Shown: positions 49,510 to 58,760 of the stretch, piece after piece | Numbering within the stretch: the first letter of the stretch is position 1 | Layout of the letters: each line of letters starts with the position of its first letter | Assembly: GCA_027492795.1 (NCBI GenBank) | Contig: JAPUEB010000024.1 | Span: 124,001 to 188,000, forward strand | Length of the DNA: 64,000 nt | Direction of reading: 5' to 3' | Source of the DNA: Chryseobacterium sp. | GTDB lineage: Bacteria > Bacteroidota > Bacteroidia > Flavobacteriales > Weeksellaceae | Program-made: the position numbers and the translations under genes | Notes under the pieces: generated by a model | Told to the model about the DNA's origin: nothing | Database searches by the model: none | Seen by the model: the letters and a program-made list of their open reading frames with translations, nothing else

Positions 49510-50793
49510 ATGAATGCATTCATTGAAGAACTGAAATGGCGAGGACTTTTTGCCGACATGATGCCGGGAACCGAAGAACAACTGAATAAGGAAACAACTA
49601 CAGCATATATAGGTTTTGATCCTACTGCAGATTCTCTACACATTGGAAGTTTAATACAGATAAAAATACTTGCGCATTTTCAGCAGCACGGTCATAAGCC
49701 CATTGCTTTGGTAGGTGGCGCAACAGGTATGATTGGTGATCCTTCCGGAAAATCATCGGAAAGAAACCTGCTGGATGAAGCAACGCTGAACCATTATGTG
49801 GATTGTCTAAAAAACCAGCTTTCAAAATTTTTGAAATTTGATGGAAACGAAGATAACAGTGCGGAACTGGTGAACAATTATGATTGGATGAAGGAAATCT
49901 CCTTTCTTCAATTCGCAAAAGAGGTTGGTAAGCATATAACCGTGAACTATATGATGGCGAAAGATTCAGTAAAGAAGCGTTTCAGCGGCGAAGAGGGAGT
50001 TGAAGGTATGAGCTTTACAGAATTTACCTACCAACTGCTTCAGGGCTACGATTTCCTGCATCTGTATAAAGAAAAAAATGTAAAGCTTCAGATGGGTGGA
50101 AGCGATCAGTGGGGAAATATTACAACCGGTACGGAACTGATTCGCAGGAAAGTTCAGGGCGAAGCATTTGCACTCACTGTTCCACTTATTACAAAGTCCG
50201 ATGGTTCCAAATTTGGAAAAAGCGAGGCTGGAGAAAATGTGTGGTTGGATGCAAAAAAAACTTCACCATACAAATTTTACCAGTTTTGGCTGAATGCTAC
50301 AGATGAAGACTCCGAAAGATTTATAAAATTCTATACTTTTTTAGATAAGGAAACTATTGAAAAACTAATTGCTGAACATGCCGAAGCCAAACATGAGCGC
50401 AAACTGCAAAAAAAACTTGCAGAGGAAGTAACGGTTTGGGTACACGGTCGCGATGAATACGAAAAAGCCGTAAGAGCTTCTGAAATTGTTTTCAGTAAAG
50501 GGATGGACTTAATGACAAGCCAAATTTTTGAGGAAATTTTTGATGGAATTCCAAATATAGAAATTCATAAATCTGAAATTATTGGTATTCCTATTATTGA
50601 CCTGTTGTCAGAAAAAACGGGATTTTTGAAATCTAAAAGTGAGGCGCAAAGAGAATTGAAGGGAAATGCTATTTCCGTAAACAAGGAGAAAGTAAATGAA
50701 ACCTTTTCCATAGCCGAAAAAGACTTGATAGATGGAAAATTTTTCCTACTGCAAAAGGGAAAGAAAAATTACTTCATCGTAAAAGCTATATAA
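49510..50793 (+). CDS. tyrS: tyrosyl-tRNA synthetase
   Basis: A 427-aa class Ic synthetase that charges tRNA-Tyr. The HIGH-type motif is [12 protein letters not shown] (about 37-48), and the KMSKS-type motif is KFGKS (about 235-239, [13 protein letters not shown]). A C-terminal S4 RNA-binding domain (about 355-427) is present, as in TyrS of most bacteria. Length is standard. A terminator follows directly after its stop. Confidence 0.97.
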   Translation: MNAFIEELKWRGLFADMMPGTEEQLNKETTTAYIGFDPTADSLHIGSLIQIKILAHFQQHGHKPIALVGGATGMIGDPSGKSSERNLLDEATLNHYVDCLKNQLSKFLKFDGNEDNSAELVNNYDWMKEISFLQFAKEVGKHITVNYMMAKDSVKKRFSGEEGVEGMSFTEFTYQLLQGYDFLHLYKEKNVKLQMGGSDQWGNITTGTELIRRKVQGEAFALTVPLITKSDGSKFGKSEAGENVWLDAKKTSPYKFYQFWLNATDEDSERFIKFYTFLDKETIEKLIAEHAEAKHERKLQKKLAEEVTVWVHGRDEYEKAVRASEIVFSKGMDLMTSQIFEEIFDGIPNIEIHKSEIIGIPIIDLLSEKTGFLKSKSEAQRELKGNAISVNKEKVNETFSIAEKDLIDGKFFLLQKGKKNYFIVKAI

Positions 50794-50794
50794 A

Positions 50795-50822
50795 AAAATC
50801 CCGGCTAAAAAGCTGGGATTTT
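50795..50822 (+). terminator. terminator of tyrS
   Basis: Stem AAAATCCCGGCT/AGCTGGGATTTT with an AAAA loop and one G-U pair, directly after the tyrS stop. Confidence 0.85.
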
Positions 50823-50841
50823 GCATATTTTTTTATTGGTA

Positions 50842-51270
50842 TTATTTATTGAAATCTACAACTGTTTTTGCAACAATATTGATACCTTTTGCAATGTTTT
50901 CAGCCTTTTTCTCGCCGTTAATCCAAATACTTACTGTAACCTGTGAGTCAGTATTTTCACCTTGTGCTGTTGCGGATAAATGCACTGCACCTTCCTTGGT
51001 GTTTACAATCATGGTTTCGCTGCTCCAGTTTGTTACAGTTTGCGGAAGGGTGGGATCGTAAAATTTCGTACTTTGTACCGTTCCCACTTGCGTTACGATG
51101 GCTTTCAGTTTTGTGGTGGGCAATGCGCTTACCCTAAACTGGACATTTACATTTTCATGTGGATCTTCTTCACGCTGTTTGCAGCTGGAGAAAATATTTA
51201 AAAAAGAGAAAATAATCACCAAAATCAGGCTGAAACGGAAAATATTCCTAAATGTAGATGCTTTTTTCAT
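50842..51270 (-). CDS. lipoprotein of unknown function
   Basis: A 142-aa predicted lipoprotein; MKKASTFRNIFRFSLILVII continues to a lipobox ending FSSC at about residue 29. The mature domain is beta-rich (VNVQFRVSALPTTKLKAIVT, EGAVHLSATAQG). The ATG at 51270 is chosen; an earlier in-frame ATG at 51294 adds MAHDKLID without benefit. Convergent with tyrS and its terminator. Confidence 0.72.
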   Translation of the reverse strand: MKKASTFRNIFRFSLILVIIFSFLNIFSSCKQREEDPHENVNVQFRVSALPTTKLKAIVTQVGTVQSTKFYDPTLPQTVTNWSSETMIVNTKEGAVHLSATAQGENTDSQVTVSIWINGEKKAENIAKGINIVAKTVVDFNK

Positions 51271-51426
51271 ATCAATTAATTTATCGTGAGCCAAATATAG
51301 TTTTTTTTGTCCAATTTATATAAATTTTTTTTTAAAAAATATCAAAAATTTCTTTGTTGGTAAAGTAGACATTTTGGCAAATATTGGTATTTGGTATTCA
51401 TATTGAGTATCTTCACGAAAAATTAT

Positions 51427-52065
51427 ATGGAACTCAGCTATCTTGTTCGCGAACCCGAAAACATTACCTCCAAAACGCCTATTTTGTTCATGTTGCATGG
51501 ATACGGTAGTAACGAGGAAGATTTGTTTTCCTTTGTACCCACACTCCCGAAAGAATGGATTATTGTAAGTTATAGAGCGCCGAAAACTACCCAGTTTGAA
51601 GGTTTCTCATGGTACGATATTGATTTTATGAACCAAGAGAAATTCATTAATGTAGAACAGGCGAAAGAATCTTTGGATGCGCTTTTGCGAAGCATGATGG
51701 ATATTACCAATCGTTATGGGCTTACAGAAAATGATACTCATTTGTGCGGTTTTAGCCAAGGAGGAATTTTAAGTTATGCTTTGGCGCTGCATTATCCTCA
51801 GCTTTTTTCCAAAGTTGCCTGTTTAAGTTCCTATCCGGAAGAAAAAATATTAGGAAACATTGTAAAGGACAAAAAACAGCTCCATCATTTAAGGTTTTTT
51901 ATATCTCATGGTACAGATGATGCTGTAATACCATTGGAATGGGGAAGAAAAGCCGCGGATTTACTGTACGATCTTGGTTGTTACTTTACTTTTAGGGAAT
52001 ATATGTCCGGTCACGGTGTAAACCAAAAGAATTATATGGATTTGATGACTTTTTTTGAAAGTTGA
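51427..52065 (+). CDS. phospholipase/carboxylesterase-type alpha/beta hydrolase
   Basis: A 212-aa alpha/beta-hydrolase of the carboxylesterase/phospholipase (YpfH, acyl-protein thioesterase-like) family. The full triad is visible: nucleophile in GFSQGGILS (Ser about 108), acid in SHGTDDAVIPL (Asp about 160) and His in SGHGVNQ (about 195). HGYGSNEEDLFSF is the oxyanion loop. The ATG at 51427 (MELSYLVRE) is preferred over 51391, whose extension is hydrophobic and not family-like. Likely esterase; the substrate is unknown. Confidence 0.9.
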   Translation: MELSYLVREPENITSKTPILFMLHGYGSNEEDLFSFVPTLPKEWIIVSYRAPKTTQFEGFSWYDIDFMNQEKFINVEQAKESLDALLRSMMDITNRYGLTENDTHLCGFSQGGILSYALALHYPQLFSKVACLSSYPEEKILGNIVKDKKQLHHLRFFISHGTDDAVIPLEWGRKAADLLYDLGCYFTFREYMSGHGVNQKNYMDLMTFFES

Positions 52066-52108
52066 TGAATAATTTGTTCTGATTTGGGTTGCCTATTGAT
52101 TCCTAATT

Positions 52109-52570
52109 TTAACGTATATCTATTACCGTAGTATTTTTTACTTCTTTTATCGTAAATGAACTTTGTGTACTTGCAATATGCTGTAATGTAGTGAGCTTTG
52201 TTACCATAAACTCACGATAATCCTGAATATCTTTTACACATATTTTTAAGATATAGTCGTAGTCTCCGCTTACGTGAAAGCATTCTATAACTTCTTTTAA
52301 ATCAGTGATTTCTTTTTCAAATTGGGTTATGTATTCTTTTTTGTGCTGTATAAGCTTTACATGGCACAAAACGATGAAATTTCTCCCTATCTTTTCTTTA
52401 TCTACCAATGCGACATAGCGGCTGATAACTTTATTTTTTTCAAGTTTTTTTATCCTCTCGAAAACAGCTGTTACCGAGAGGTTGAGCTCGGAAGCAAGCT
52501 CTTTTGTGGTTTTTTTTGCATCATTCTGCAATAAAACAATCAGTTTTTTGTCTTTATCATCAATATTCAT
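52109..52570 (-). CDS. Lrp/AsnC family transcriptional regulator
   Basis: A 153-aa leucine-responsive-type regulator: N-terminal winged HTH (residues about 5-60, LIVLLQNDAKKTTKELASEL with recognition helix VTAVFERIKKLEK), then the RAM effector-binding domain (about 70-150, IECFHVSGDYDYILKICVKD). It is divergent from the methionine gamma-lyase-like gene, with a 153-bp shared upstream region. The same Lrp-next-to-mdeA arrangement is known for MdeR in Pseudomonas putida, so this is a likely activator of the neighbour responding to an amino acid. Confidence 0.93.
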   Translation of the reverse strand: MNIDDKDKKLIVLLQNDAKKTTKELASELNLSVTAVFERIKKLEKNKVISRYVALVDKEKIGRNFIVLCHVKLIQHKKEYITQFEKEITDLKEVIECFHVSGDYDYILKICVKDIQDYREFMVTKLTTLQHIASTQSSFTIKEVKNTTVIDIR

Positions 52571-52723
52571 CAGAAAAATATTTGGAAAATCAATTTAATT
52601 CAACAGTAAATTTAGAATTTAATTCTATTTTAAATAACATTGTTTGATATTTTTTCCAAAAAACTTTTGATTTGTTGTTTTAAATTTTAAAAAATCTCAA
52701 CTTTATAGGTATAAAAAAGTATT

Positions 52724-53926
52724 ATGAAAAATTTCGATGCGGCAAGCAATATCCAGGATCTTCAGTATTTCGGTGAATTTGGAGGCGTTAATCCCTCAAT
52801 TTCAGACAGTTCCACCTACACATTTCTTTCAGCAAAAAAAATGTTTGATACTTTCGAGGGCAATTCGGAAGGTTGTTATCTGTATTCTCGCCATTCTTCT
52901 CCCAGTAATCTTTATCTCGCACAAGCTTTAGCAAAAATGGAAGGAACGGAAAGTGCTAATGTTACCGCATCCGGAATGGGGGCTATTACCTCCTCTCTTT
53001 TGCAGTTCTGCCATAGTGGAGACCATATTGTTTCCAGCAGAACAATTTATGGCGGAAGTTATGCGTTTTTAAAAAACTTTCTGCCCAATTTCAATGTAGC
53101 AACTTCCTTTGTGGACATAACTGATCTAAAAAAAGTTGAAAACGCCATTCAACAAAACACAAAGGTTATTTACTGCGAATCGGTAAGTAATCCACTGTTA
53201 GAAGTCGCTGATTTATCAGAGCTTTCAAAAATTGCCAAAAAACATGGGCTAAAACTTATTGTAGATAATACTTTTTCGCCGCTTTCAATTTCTCCGGCTC
53301 TTTTAGGAGCTGATGTCGTGATTCATTCCCTCACCAAATTTATCAATGGCAGCAGCGATTCTGTGGGTGGTGTATATTGTGGTACTCAAGAATTTATAGA
53401 TGATACTAAAAATGTAAATTCAGGCTCGTGCATGCTTTTGGGGCCTACTATGGATAGTTTGCGAGCCGCAAGTATTTTGAAAAATCTGCGAACTTTGCAC
53501 ATCCGAATGAAAAAGCACAGCGAAAACGCATTATTTCTTGCCGAAAAATGGGAGCAAGACGGATTGAAGGTTAAATATCCAGGTCTGAAAAGCCATTCCC
53601 AACATAATCTCTTCAAAAAAATGATGCACGAAGAATATGGTTTTGGTGGATTGATAGCTTTAGATGTAAAATCTGTGGAAAAAGCCAACCAATTGATGGA
53701 GCTTATGCAGAATGAAAATTTAGGTTATTTGGCGGTAAGTTTAGGTTTTTACAAAACACTTTTCTCTGCATCTGGAACGTCAACATCTTCAGAAATTCCA
53801 GAATCCGAACAAAAAGAAATGGGGCTTTCTCCAGGACTCATCCGTTTTTCCATAGGTTTGGATCACGATATTCAAAGAACATACGATAAAATGAAGTGGT
53901 GTATGCAAAAGGTAGGTGTGTTATAA
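52724..53926 (+). CDS. PLP-dependent methionine gamma-lyase-like enzyme
   Basis: A 400-aa member of the Cys/Met metabolism PLP family. VTASGMGAITSSLLQFCHSG (PLP-binding region, about 80-99), YCESVSNPLLEV, VDNTFSPL and the Schiff-base lysine in IHSLTKFINGSSD (about 203-215) are characteristic. Methionine gamma-lyase is favoured over cystathionine gamma-synthase by the divergent Lrp-type regulator next door and by the stand-alone position, but the specificity needs biochemistry. Confidence 0.85.
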   Translation: MKNFDAASNIQDLQYFGEFGGVNPSISDSSTYTFLSAKKMFDTFEGNSEGCYLYSRHSSPSNLYLAQALAKMEGTESANVTASGMGAITSSLLQFCHSGDHIVSSRTIYGGSYAFLKNFLPNFNVATSFVDITDLKKVENAIQQNTKVIYCESVSNPLLEVADLSELSKIAKKHGLKLIVDNTFSPLSISPALLGADVVIHSLTKFINGSSDSVGGVYCGTQEFIDDTKNVNSGSCMLLGPTMDSLRAASILKNLRTLHIRMKKHSENALFLAEKWEQDGLKVKYPGLKSHSQHNLFKKMMHEEYGFGGLIALDVKSVEKANQLMELMQNENLGYLAVSLGFYKTLFSASGTSTSSEIPESEQKEMGLSPGLIRFSIGLDHDIQRTYDKMKWCMQKVGVL

Positions 53927-54268
53927 ATCTCTACGCATCATCAATCTTTATTTTTCTGAATATTGATCTTTGCTCCCCATAAAAACATGAAGATTTTTCT
54001 CTAAAATCAAATTCTCTGTGTGGAAGTTTTTTCCAAGGAATGTCGAACTAGAAGTTGGGGAAAACTCTTTCAATGATAAAAAAGCTCAAAAAATTGAATT
54101 GAATGTCGTGCCTTCTTGTGTAAAACCTCCCAATTTTATGTTAAAATTCGTAATTTTGTACAATATCAAAGTTTCCAAAAAACTTTAAACCTCAAACGCG
54201 GAGCATTCACGAACTCCCAAACGATAATTTAATAAAGACGTGAGTAAACTTTAAACAAAAAATAAATA
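53927..54268. other. gene-free region upstream of lpdA
   Basis: A 342-bp gap with no supportable gene, repeat or RNA. It holds a TAATTTTG -7 box at 54151 about 110 nt before lpdA, so the lpdA transcript would have a long 5' leader. Confidence 0.6.
54151..54158 (+). promoter_or_regulatory. -7 box TAATTTTG for lpdA
   Basis: TAnnTTTG match 110 nt before the lpdA ATG; long leader, -33 element not obvious. Confidence 0.45.
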
Positions 54269-55672
54269 ATGAGTCAATTCGATGTTACCGTTATCGGTTC
54301 CGGTCCTGGTGGTTATGTTGCGGCAATTAGAGCTGCGCAATTGGGTTTCAAAACAGCAATTATCGAAAAATATCCTACAATGGGCGGAACTTGCCTGAAT
54401 GTGGGATGTATCCCTTCCAAAGCACTTTTGGACAGTTCCGAACATTTTGAAAACGCCAAACACAATTTCGCCAACCACGGAATTATAATTGATGAGCCAA
54501 AAGCGGACATTGCTAGAATGGTTGCCAGAAAAAACGAAGTGGTGGATCAAACTACGAAAGGAATTCAGTTTTTGATGGATAAAAACAAAATCGCTGTTTT
54601 TCAGGGTGTTGGGAGTTTCGAAGATGCTACTCACGTGAAAATTACCAAAGAAGACGGTTCTTCAGAAGTCATTGAATCCAAATACATCATCATCGCAACT
54701 GGCTCAAAACCATCCAATTTGCCATTCATTAATTTAGATAAAGAAAGAATCATCACTTCTACGGAAGCCCTTAATTTAAAGGAAATTCCAAAACATTTGT
54801 TGGTAATTGGAGGCGGTGTTATTGGTTTGGAACTCGGTTCGGTTTGCAAAAGATTAGGATCTGATGTTACCGTAATTGAATTTATGGATAAAATTATTCC
54901 TGGAATGGATGGAGCTTTGTCGAAAGAACTCAACAAAGTTTTGAGAAAACAAGGCATGAAATTCGAACTTTCAACCGCAGTTTCAGCAGTTGAAAGAAAC
55001 GGCGACACTGTAAAAGTAACTGCAAAAAACAAAAAAGGCGAAGAAGTAACTTTCGAGGGAGATTATTGTTTGGTTTCAGTAGGAAGAAGACCTTATACAG
55101 ACGGACTTGCTTTAGAAAAAGCGGGCGTAGATTTGGATGAAAGAGGTCGTGTAAAAGTAAACGAGCATCTTCAAACCAACGTTTCCAATATTTACGCCAT
55201 CGGTGACGTCATTCAGGGAGCAATGTTGGCTCACAAAGCGTCCGAAGAAGGCGTTTTGGTGGCAGAACAATTGGCCGGACAAAAACCGCATATCAATTAT
55301 AACCTCATTCCGGGAGTTGTTTACACTTGGCCGGAAGTTGCAGGCGTTGGAAAAACCGAAGAACAATTGAAAGCGGAAGGAGTTGCCATAAAAGTGGGTA
55401 ATTTTCCGATGAGAGCTTTGGGAAGAAGCCGTGCTTCAGGAGATTTGGACGGTTTCATCAAAATTATTGCCGATGAAAAAACCGACGAAGTTTTAGGCGT
55501 TCACATGATTGGCGCAAGAGCCGCAGATATGATTGCAGCCGCAGTTACAGCCATGGAGTTCCGTGCAAGCGCAGAAGACATTGCAAGAATGTCGCACGCT
55601 CACCCAACTTTTGCCGAAGCAATAAAAGAAGCAGCTTTAGATGCTACTGGAAAAATTGCGATACATATGTAG
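54269..55672 (+). CDS. lpdA: dihydrolipoyl dehydrogenase
   Basis: A 467-aa FAD-dependent E3 subunit shared by the 2-oxoacid dehydrogenase complexes and glycine cleavage. FAD motif VIGSGPGGYVAAIRAAQLG (about 7-25), redox disulfide GGTCLNVGCIPSKALL (about 40-55), NAD Rossmann GGGVIGLELGSV (about 180-191) and the C-terminal HAHPTFAEA (His-Glu of the partner subunit, about 444-452) are intact. No E1 or E2 gene is adjacent. Confidence 0.97.
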   Translation: MSQFDVTVIGSGPGGYVAAIRAAQLGFKTAIIEKYPTMGGTCLNVGCIPSKALLDSSEHFENAKHNFANHGIIIDEPKADIARMVARKNEVVDQTTKGIQFLMDKNKIAVFQGVGSFEDATHVKITKEDGSSEVIESKYIIIATGSKPSNLPFINLDKERIITSTEALNLKEIPKHLLVIGGGVIGLELGSVCKRLGSDVTVIEFMDKIIPGMDGALSKELNKVLRKQGMKFELSTAVSAVERNGDTVKVTAKNKKGEEVTFEGDYCLVSVGRRPYTDGLALEKAGVDLDERGRVKVNEHLQTNVSNIYAIGDVIQGAMLAHKASEEGVLVAEQLAGQKPHINYNLIPGVVYTWPEVAGVGKTEEQLKAEGVAIKVGNFPMRALGRSRASGDLDGFIKIIADEKTDEVLGVHMIGARAADMIAAAVTAMEFRASAEDIARMSHAHPTFAEAIKEAALDATGKIAIHM

Positions 55673-55724
55673 AATCCGAAGGATTCAATTTGAATAGCCG
55701 TTGGTGAAACCTACGGAAAAAATT

Positions 55725-55757
55725 AAAAGAGAAGTTTCCGCTTCTCTTTTTTTATTA
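55725..55757 (+). terminator. terminator of lpdA
   Basis: Stem AAAAGAGAAG/CTTCTCTTTT with a 6-nt loop and T run. Confidence 0.88.
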
Positions 55758-55767
55758 AATTTATAGA

Positions 55768-56256
55768 ATGAAGTATCTTCTTTTTTTAACATTTCTATTT
55801 AGTTCATATTACCTATTTGGACAAAACACTAATTTGATTAAAAAACAGGTTGCGGATATTAATCAATCTAAAAATTTGGAAGTTAAAATTATACCGAACG
55901 ATTATTTTGTTGATGTTAAGAATGAAGTAACTGATAATGGACAGGAATTAAAAGGTTTCTACAGAAATTCTGAACTCAAAAAAATGGTTCACGAAGTCAT
56001 TTTATCATCACAGAAAATGATTTTTGAATATTACTTTAGCAAAGAGAAATTAATTTTTGTAAAAATGCAGAAATTTCAAATTATTGATGAAAACGGTTTT
56101 TTTGCTCAACCAAAATTAATGTTTGATGGAAGATATTATTTTGAAAATGAAAAGTTGGTAAGGAAAGTTGTGAAAGGTAATGGTAATAAAGAAAATTTCA
56201 ATTTTGTTAAATTGGCAAAATCCTTGAAAAAACATTTAAAAATATATAAGAAATAA
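55768..56256 (+). CDS. secreted protein of unknown function
   Basis: A 162-aa exported protein (signal peptide MKYLLFLTFLFSSYYLFGQ). The mature part is rich in Lys, Asn and Phe with alternating beta-like patterns (IIPNDYFVDVKNEVTDNG, QPKLMFDGRYYFENEK). No family is recognised. It starts 18 bp after the lpdA terminator and is followed by a weaker hairpin (AAAGAGA...TCTCTTT, about 56256-56282) before the T9SS gene. Confidence 0.7.
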   Translation: MKYLLFLTFLFSSYYLFGQNTNLIKKQVADINQSKNLEVKIIPNDYFVDVKNEVTDNGQELKGFYRNSELKKMVHEVILSSQKMIFEYYFSKEKLIFVKMQKFQIIDENGFFAQPKLMFDGRYYFENEKLVRKVVKGNGNKENFNFVKLAKSLKKHLKIYKK

Positions 56257-56307
56257 AGAGAAAGTTAAAGGAATCTCTTTTTTTATTACATTTACAAAAA
56301 ACTTTTT

Positions 56308-57309
56308 ATGAAAAAATCTCTACTTTTTATTGCGACCATTGTGGCAACTTCTGTTTTTTCGCAAGTTACCCTTACAAAAGCTTTTAATGACCCAATAGTT
56401 GGCGAAACCGTGAATAACAATGTAGTTACGGGAACTGTGGATAATTCTGCAACCGGAAGTGGTGCTACTTTTTCCAACTCTTCACTTACAATGGGAGCGG
56501 CAGCAGCTACTACTTACGTTGCGCCTACTGCGGCAGAAATTGCTACTTTTCCAAATTCAACTATTAAGCAGAATGACGGTTCCGGAACTTCCATTTTTTA
56601 CAAACAATCTACCACAAAACTGGAAATTACAGGATTGGTAACTCCCGATGCAACATTGAATTTTTCTGTAGATAACGGTACCGCAACAGCGTATCCTACA
56701 ACTTTTGGAAATTCTTATACCGATAATGCAAAGGGAACTTTTACTTCCACTACAGCTTCCGGTTTGTTCAGCGGAACGATAAATTCTCAGGCAAATGCTT
56801 CGGGAACTTTATTGATTGGCCCAAATACTTACACCAATGTTTTGAGGGTAAAAGTGGTGCAAAATTTTAATTTACATCAATCTACAGATACTATGTATCT
56901 TTTTCCAATTGGGAACATCACCAATACGATGTATATTTATTACAATGCAGCCAACAAATTTCCCTTGCTTACTTCTACAGATGGAACCGTAACCATTCCT
57001 TTGTTAAGCATCAACCAAACCAATTCATCAGCAGTAGCGCAAAATTTTGTTTTTCTGGGGACCAATGATGAGGTGATTTTTAAAGAAGATGTAAGACTTT
57101 ATCCAAATCCAACACAAGATATTCTAAATATTTCGGGAAATAAGAAATTTTCAGATGCAGAAATTTTCTCGGCAGAAGGAAGGCTTTTAAAATCATTAAA
57201 AATAGATCGAAATTCTATTGATGTAAGCTTTTTGACCGCAGGAAACCATATGATTATTTTAAAAGGAAAAGATGTTGAATCACAGACCTTATTTTTTATA
57301 AAAAAATAG
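56308..57309 (+). CDS. T9SS-sorted secreted protein
   Basis: A 333-aa secreted protein. Signal peptide MKKSLLFIATIVATSVFSQ, then a Thr/Ala/Ser-rich region of no known fold, ending in a type IX secretion sorting domain (type A, about residues 258-333): DVRLYPNPTQDILNISG and FLTAGNHMIILKGKDVESQT. The CTD directs passage through the outer membrane and is usually cleaved. Cargo function is unknown. Ends at a terminator at 57328. Confidence 0.88.
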   Translation: MKKSLLFIATIVATSVFSQVTLTKAFNDPIVGETVNNNVVTGTVDNSATGSGATFSNSSLTMGAAAATTYVAPTAAEIATFPNSTIKQNDGSGTSIFYKQSTTKLEITGLVTPDATLNFSVDNGTATAYPTTFGNSYTDNAKGTFTSTTASGLFSGTINSQANASGTLLIGPNTYTNVLRVKVVQNFNLHQSTDTMYLFPIGNITNTMYIYYNAANKFPLLTSTDGTVTIPLLSINQTNSSAVAQNFVFLGTNDEVIFKEDVRLYPNPTQDILNISGNKKFSDAEIFSAEGRLLKSLKIDRNSIDVSFLTAGNHMIILKGKDVESQTLFFIKK

Positions 57310-57327
57310 ATTTTAAAAAATAAATTG

Positions 57328-57361
57328 AAAAAGAGAAGCCTATCAAGACTTCTCTTTTTTT
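57328..57361 (+). terminator. terminator of the T9SS gene
   Basis: Stem AAAAAGAGAAG/CTTCTCTTTTT with a 10-nt loop and T run. Confidence 0.9.
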
Positions 57362-57523
57362 TGCGTTTCACTTTGATAACTGTTTTTTGAATAGGTTAAA
57401 TTCATTTACCCAATATTTTAAAAGAATTTAATTTTTTCATTAAATGTTGAATTCTCCTTTAAAATAGGTGGTTTTTGGCATACTTGTAGAATAGTTTTTT
57501 CCAGAACTTTAAAATTTAAAAAA

Positions 57524-58426
57524 ATGAAGACAATTTATACAATAGCAGCACTTGCATTTACAATGTTATTTTCAGCACAGGAAGCCGGAAAAGCCGGAGA
57601 ACTTTTGAAAAACGAAGCCAGAACAACAGAAATGCAAACCCAAAGAAAGGAAATTTTGAGAAATAAGACAATAGAAGCCGCTCGCAGAGGTGGAAGTTCT
57701 GATGTTTTGGACAATTCAAGTTACAGAAGAAACAATACAAATAATAGAAGCCAACAAAGACCCAAAAATTACCAGTGGAACTACAACTACGGTTATTCCG
57801 AAGTTTTTTTAAGAATTCCAGAAAGAGGCTTTTTCACCGTAGAAGTTGGCGACCAAATGATGGGAAATGCATCCGGAAAATTTAGGTTTTTCGATTTGCC
57901 TACAGGAAGAATCCCGATTTCTATATATGATAATGGATATTTAATTTATCGTACTCAACTCAACGTAAGAAACAACAGCAGAATGGTTTTGGACTTTTTT
58001 ACAGATTACGGTCTTTATCTTTTGGACACGGTTCCCGTCCGCAACCAAACCTATGGTTTCAATGATTGGGATGATGTTTGGAATAATCCTTACGGAAACG
58101 GAAATTCCGGCTACAACAACGGTGGTTATTACGGAAATGTGATGAGCAGCCAAGAGTTTTCAGGATTTTTGAATGCGTTGAAAAGAAATTCAAGTTTTGA
58201 TGATGATAAAAGCCGTTTTATAATGCAGCAAGCTAGAAATGTAAACTTTACATCACAGCAAATTTATGCAATGCTTCAAACGTACAGTTTCGATGACAAA
58301 AAATTGGCAATCGCAAAACAGCTTTATAAAAAATGTGTGGATAAACAAAGCTTCTACATCGTTTATGACGCTTTTGCTTTCGACCGTTCCAAAAGAGAAT
58401 TAAGCGATTATATTGCGAGAATGTAA
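57524..58426 (+). CDS. DUF4476 domain secreted protein
   Basis: A 300-aa exported protein: signal peptide MKTIYTIAALAFTMLFSAQ, an Arg/Asn/Gln-rich linker (about 45-85), a central beta domain (VFLRIPERGFFTVEVGDQMM, LNVRNNSRMVLDFFTDYG), an Asn/Gly/Tyr-rich stretch (about 175-205), and a C-terminal DUF4476 helical domain (about 210-300, QEFSGFLNALKRNSSFDDD through KRELSDYIARM). DUF4476 function is unknown. Its terminator is at 58431. Confidence 0.9.
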   Translation: MKTIYTIAALAFTMLFSAQEAGKAGELLKNEARTTEMQTQRKEILRNKTIEAARRGGSSDVLDNSSYRRNNTNNRSQQRPKNYQWNYNYGYSEVFLRIPERGFFTVEVGDQMMGNASGKFRFFDLPTGRIPISIYDNGYLIYRTQLNVRNNSRMVLDFFTDYGLYLLDTVPVRNQTYGFNDWDDVWNNPYGNGNSGYNNGGYYGNVMSSQEFSGFLNALKRNSSFDDDKSRFIMQQARNVNFTSQQIYAMLQTYSFDDKKLAIAKQLYKKCVDKQSFYIVYDAFAFDRSKRELSDYIARM

Positions 58427-58430
58427 AATA

Positions 58431-58458
58431 AAAAAGGAAGTTTCGGCTTCCTTTTTTT
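58431..58458 (+). terminator. terminator of the DUF4476 gene
   Basis: Stem AAAAAGGAAG/CTTCCTTTTT with a TTTCGG loop; T run continues to 58458. Confidence 0.9.
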
Positions 58459-58473
58459 GTAAAATATTTTAAT

Positions 58474-58481
58474 TAAATTTG
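58474..58481 (+). promoter_or_regulatory. -7 box TAAATTTG for the DUF4160 gene
   Basis: Consensus box 16 nt before the ATG at 58498; no spaced -33 element. Confidence 0.5.
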
Positions 58482-58497
58482 TTAAAATTAAAGTGCA

Positions 58498-58755
58498 ATG
58501 CCTGAAATTTCAAGATTTTACGGAATTATCATACAGATGTTCTTCAAAGATCATAATCCACCACATTTTCATATCACTTATGGAGATTATCGAGCGGTGA
58601 TTACCATTAAAGAAGAAACTGTTGAGGGGAAAATTCCGGCAAGAGCATTGAAAATGGTTTTTGAATGGATGGAATTGCATAAAGAAGAATTGTTGAAAAA
58701 CTGGGAACTGACTCAAAAAGGAGAGTTACCCAAAACTATAGAACCTTTAAAATAG
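58498..58755 (+). CDS. DUF4160 family protein
   Basis: An 85-aa protein matching DUF4160: MPEISRFYGIIIQMFFKDHN, PPHFHITYGDYRAVI (conserved HxPPHFH core, residues about 19-25), and WMELHKEELLKNWEL. The clustered histidines suggest metal or nucleic-acid binding. It is followed after 5 bp by a DUF2442 gene, a pairing repeated in many bacteria and suspected to be a toxin-antitoxin-like or regulatory module. Which member would be the toxin is unknown. Confidence 0.88.
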   Translation: MPEISRFYGIIIQMFFKDHNPPHFHITYGDYRAVITIKEETVEGKIPARALKMVFEWMELHKEELLKNWELTQKGELPKTIEPLK

Positions 58756-58760
58756 AGACA

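Noticed and set aside
53927-54268. Riboswitch or small RNA upstream of lpdA
   Set aside because: A long leader is likely, but I could not identify any conserved motif (no TPP, glycine, lysine or SAM type core) by eye.
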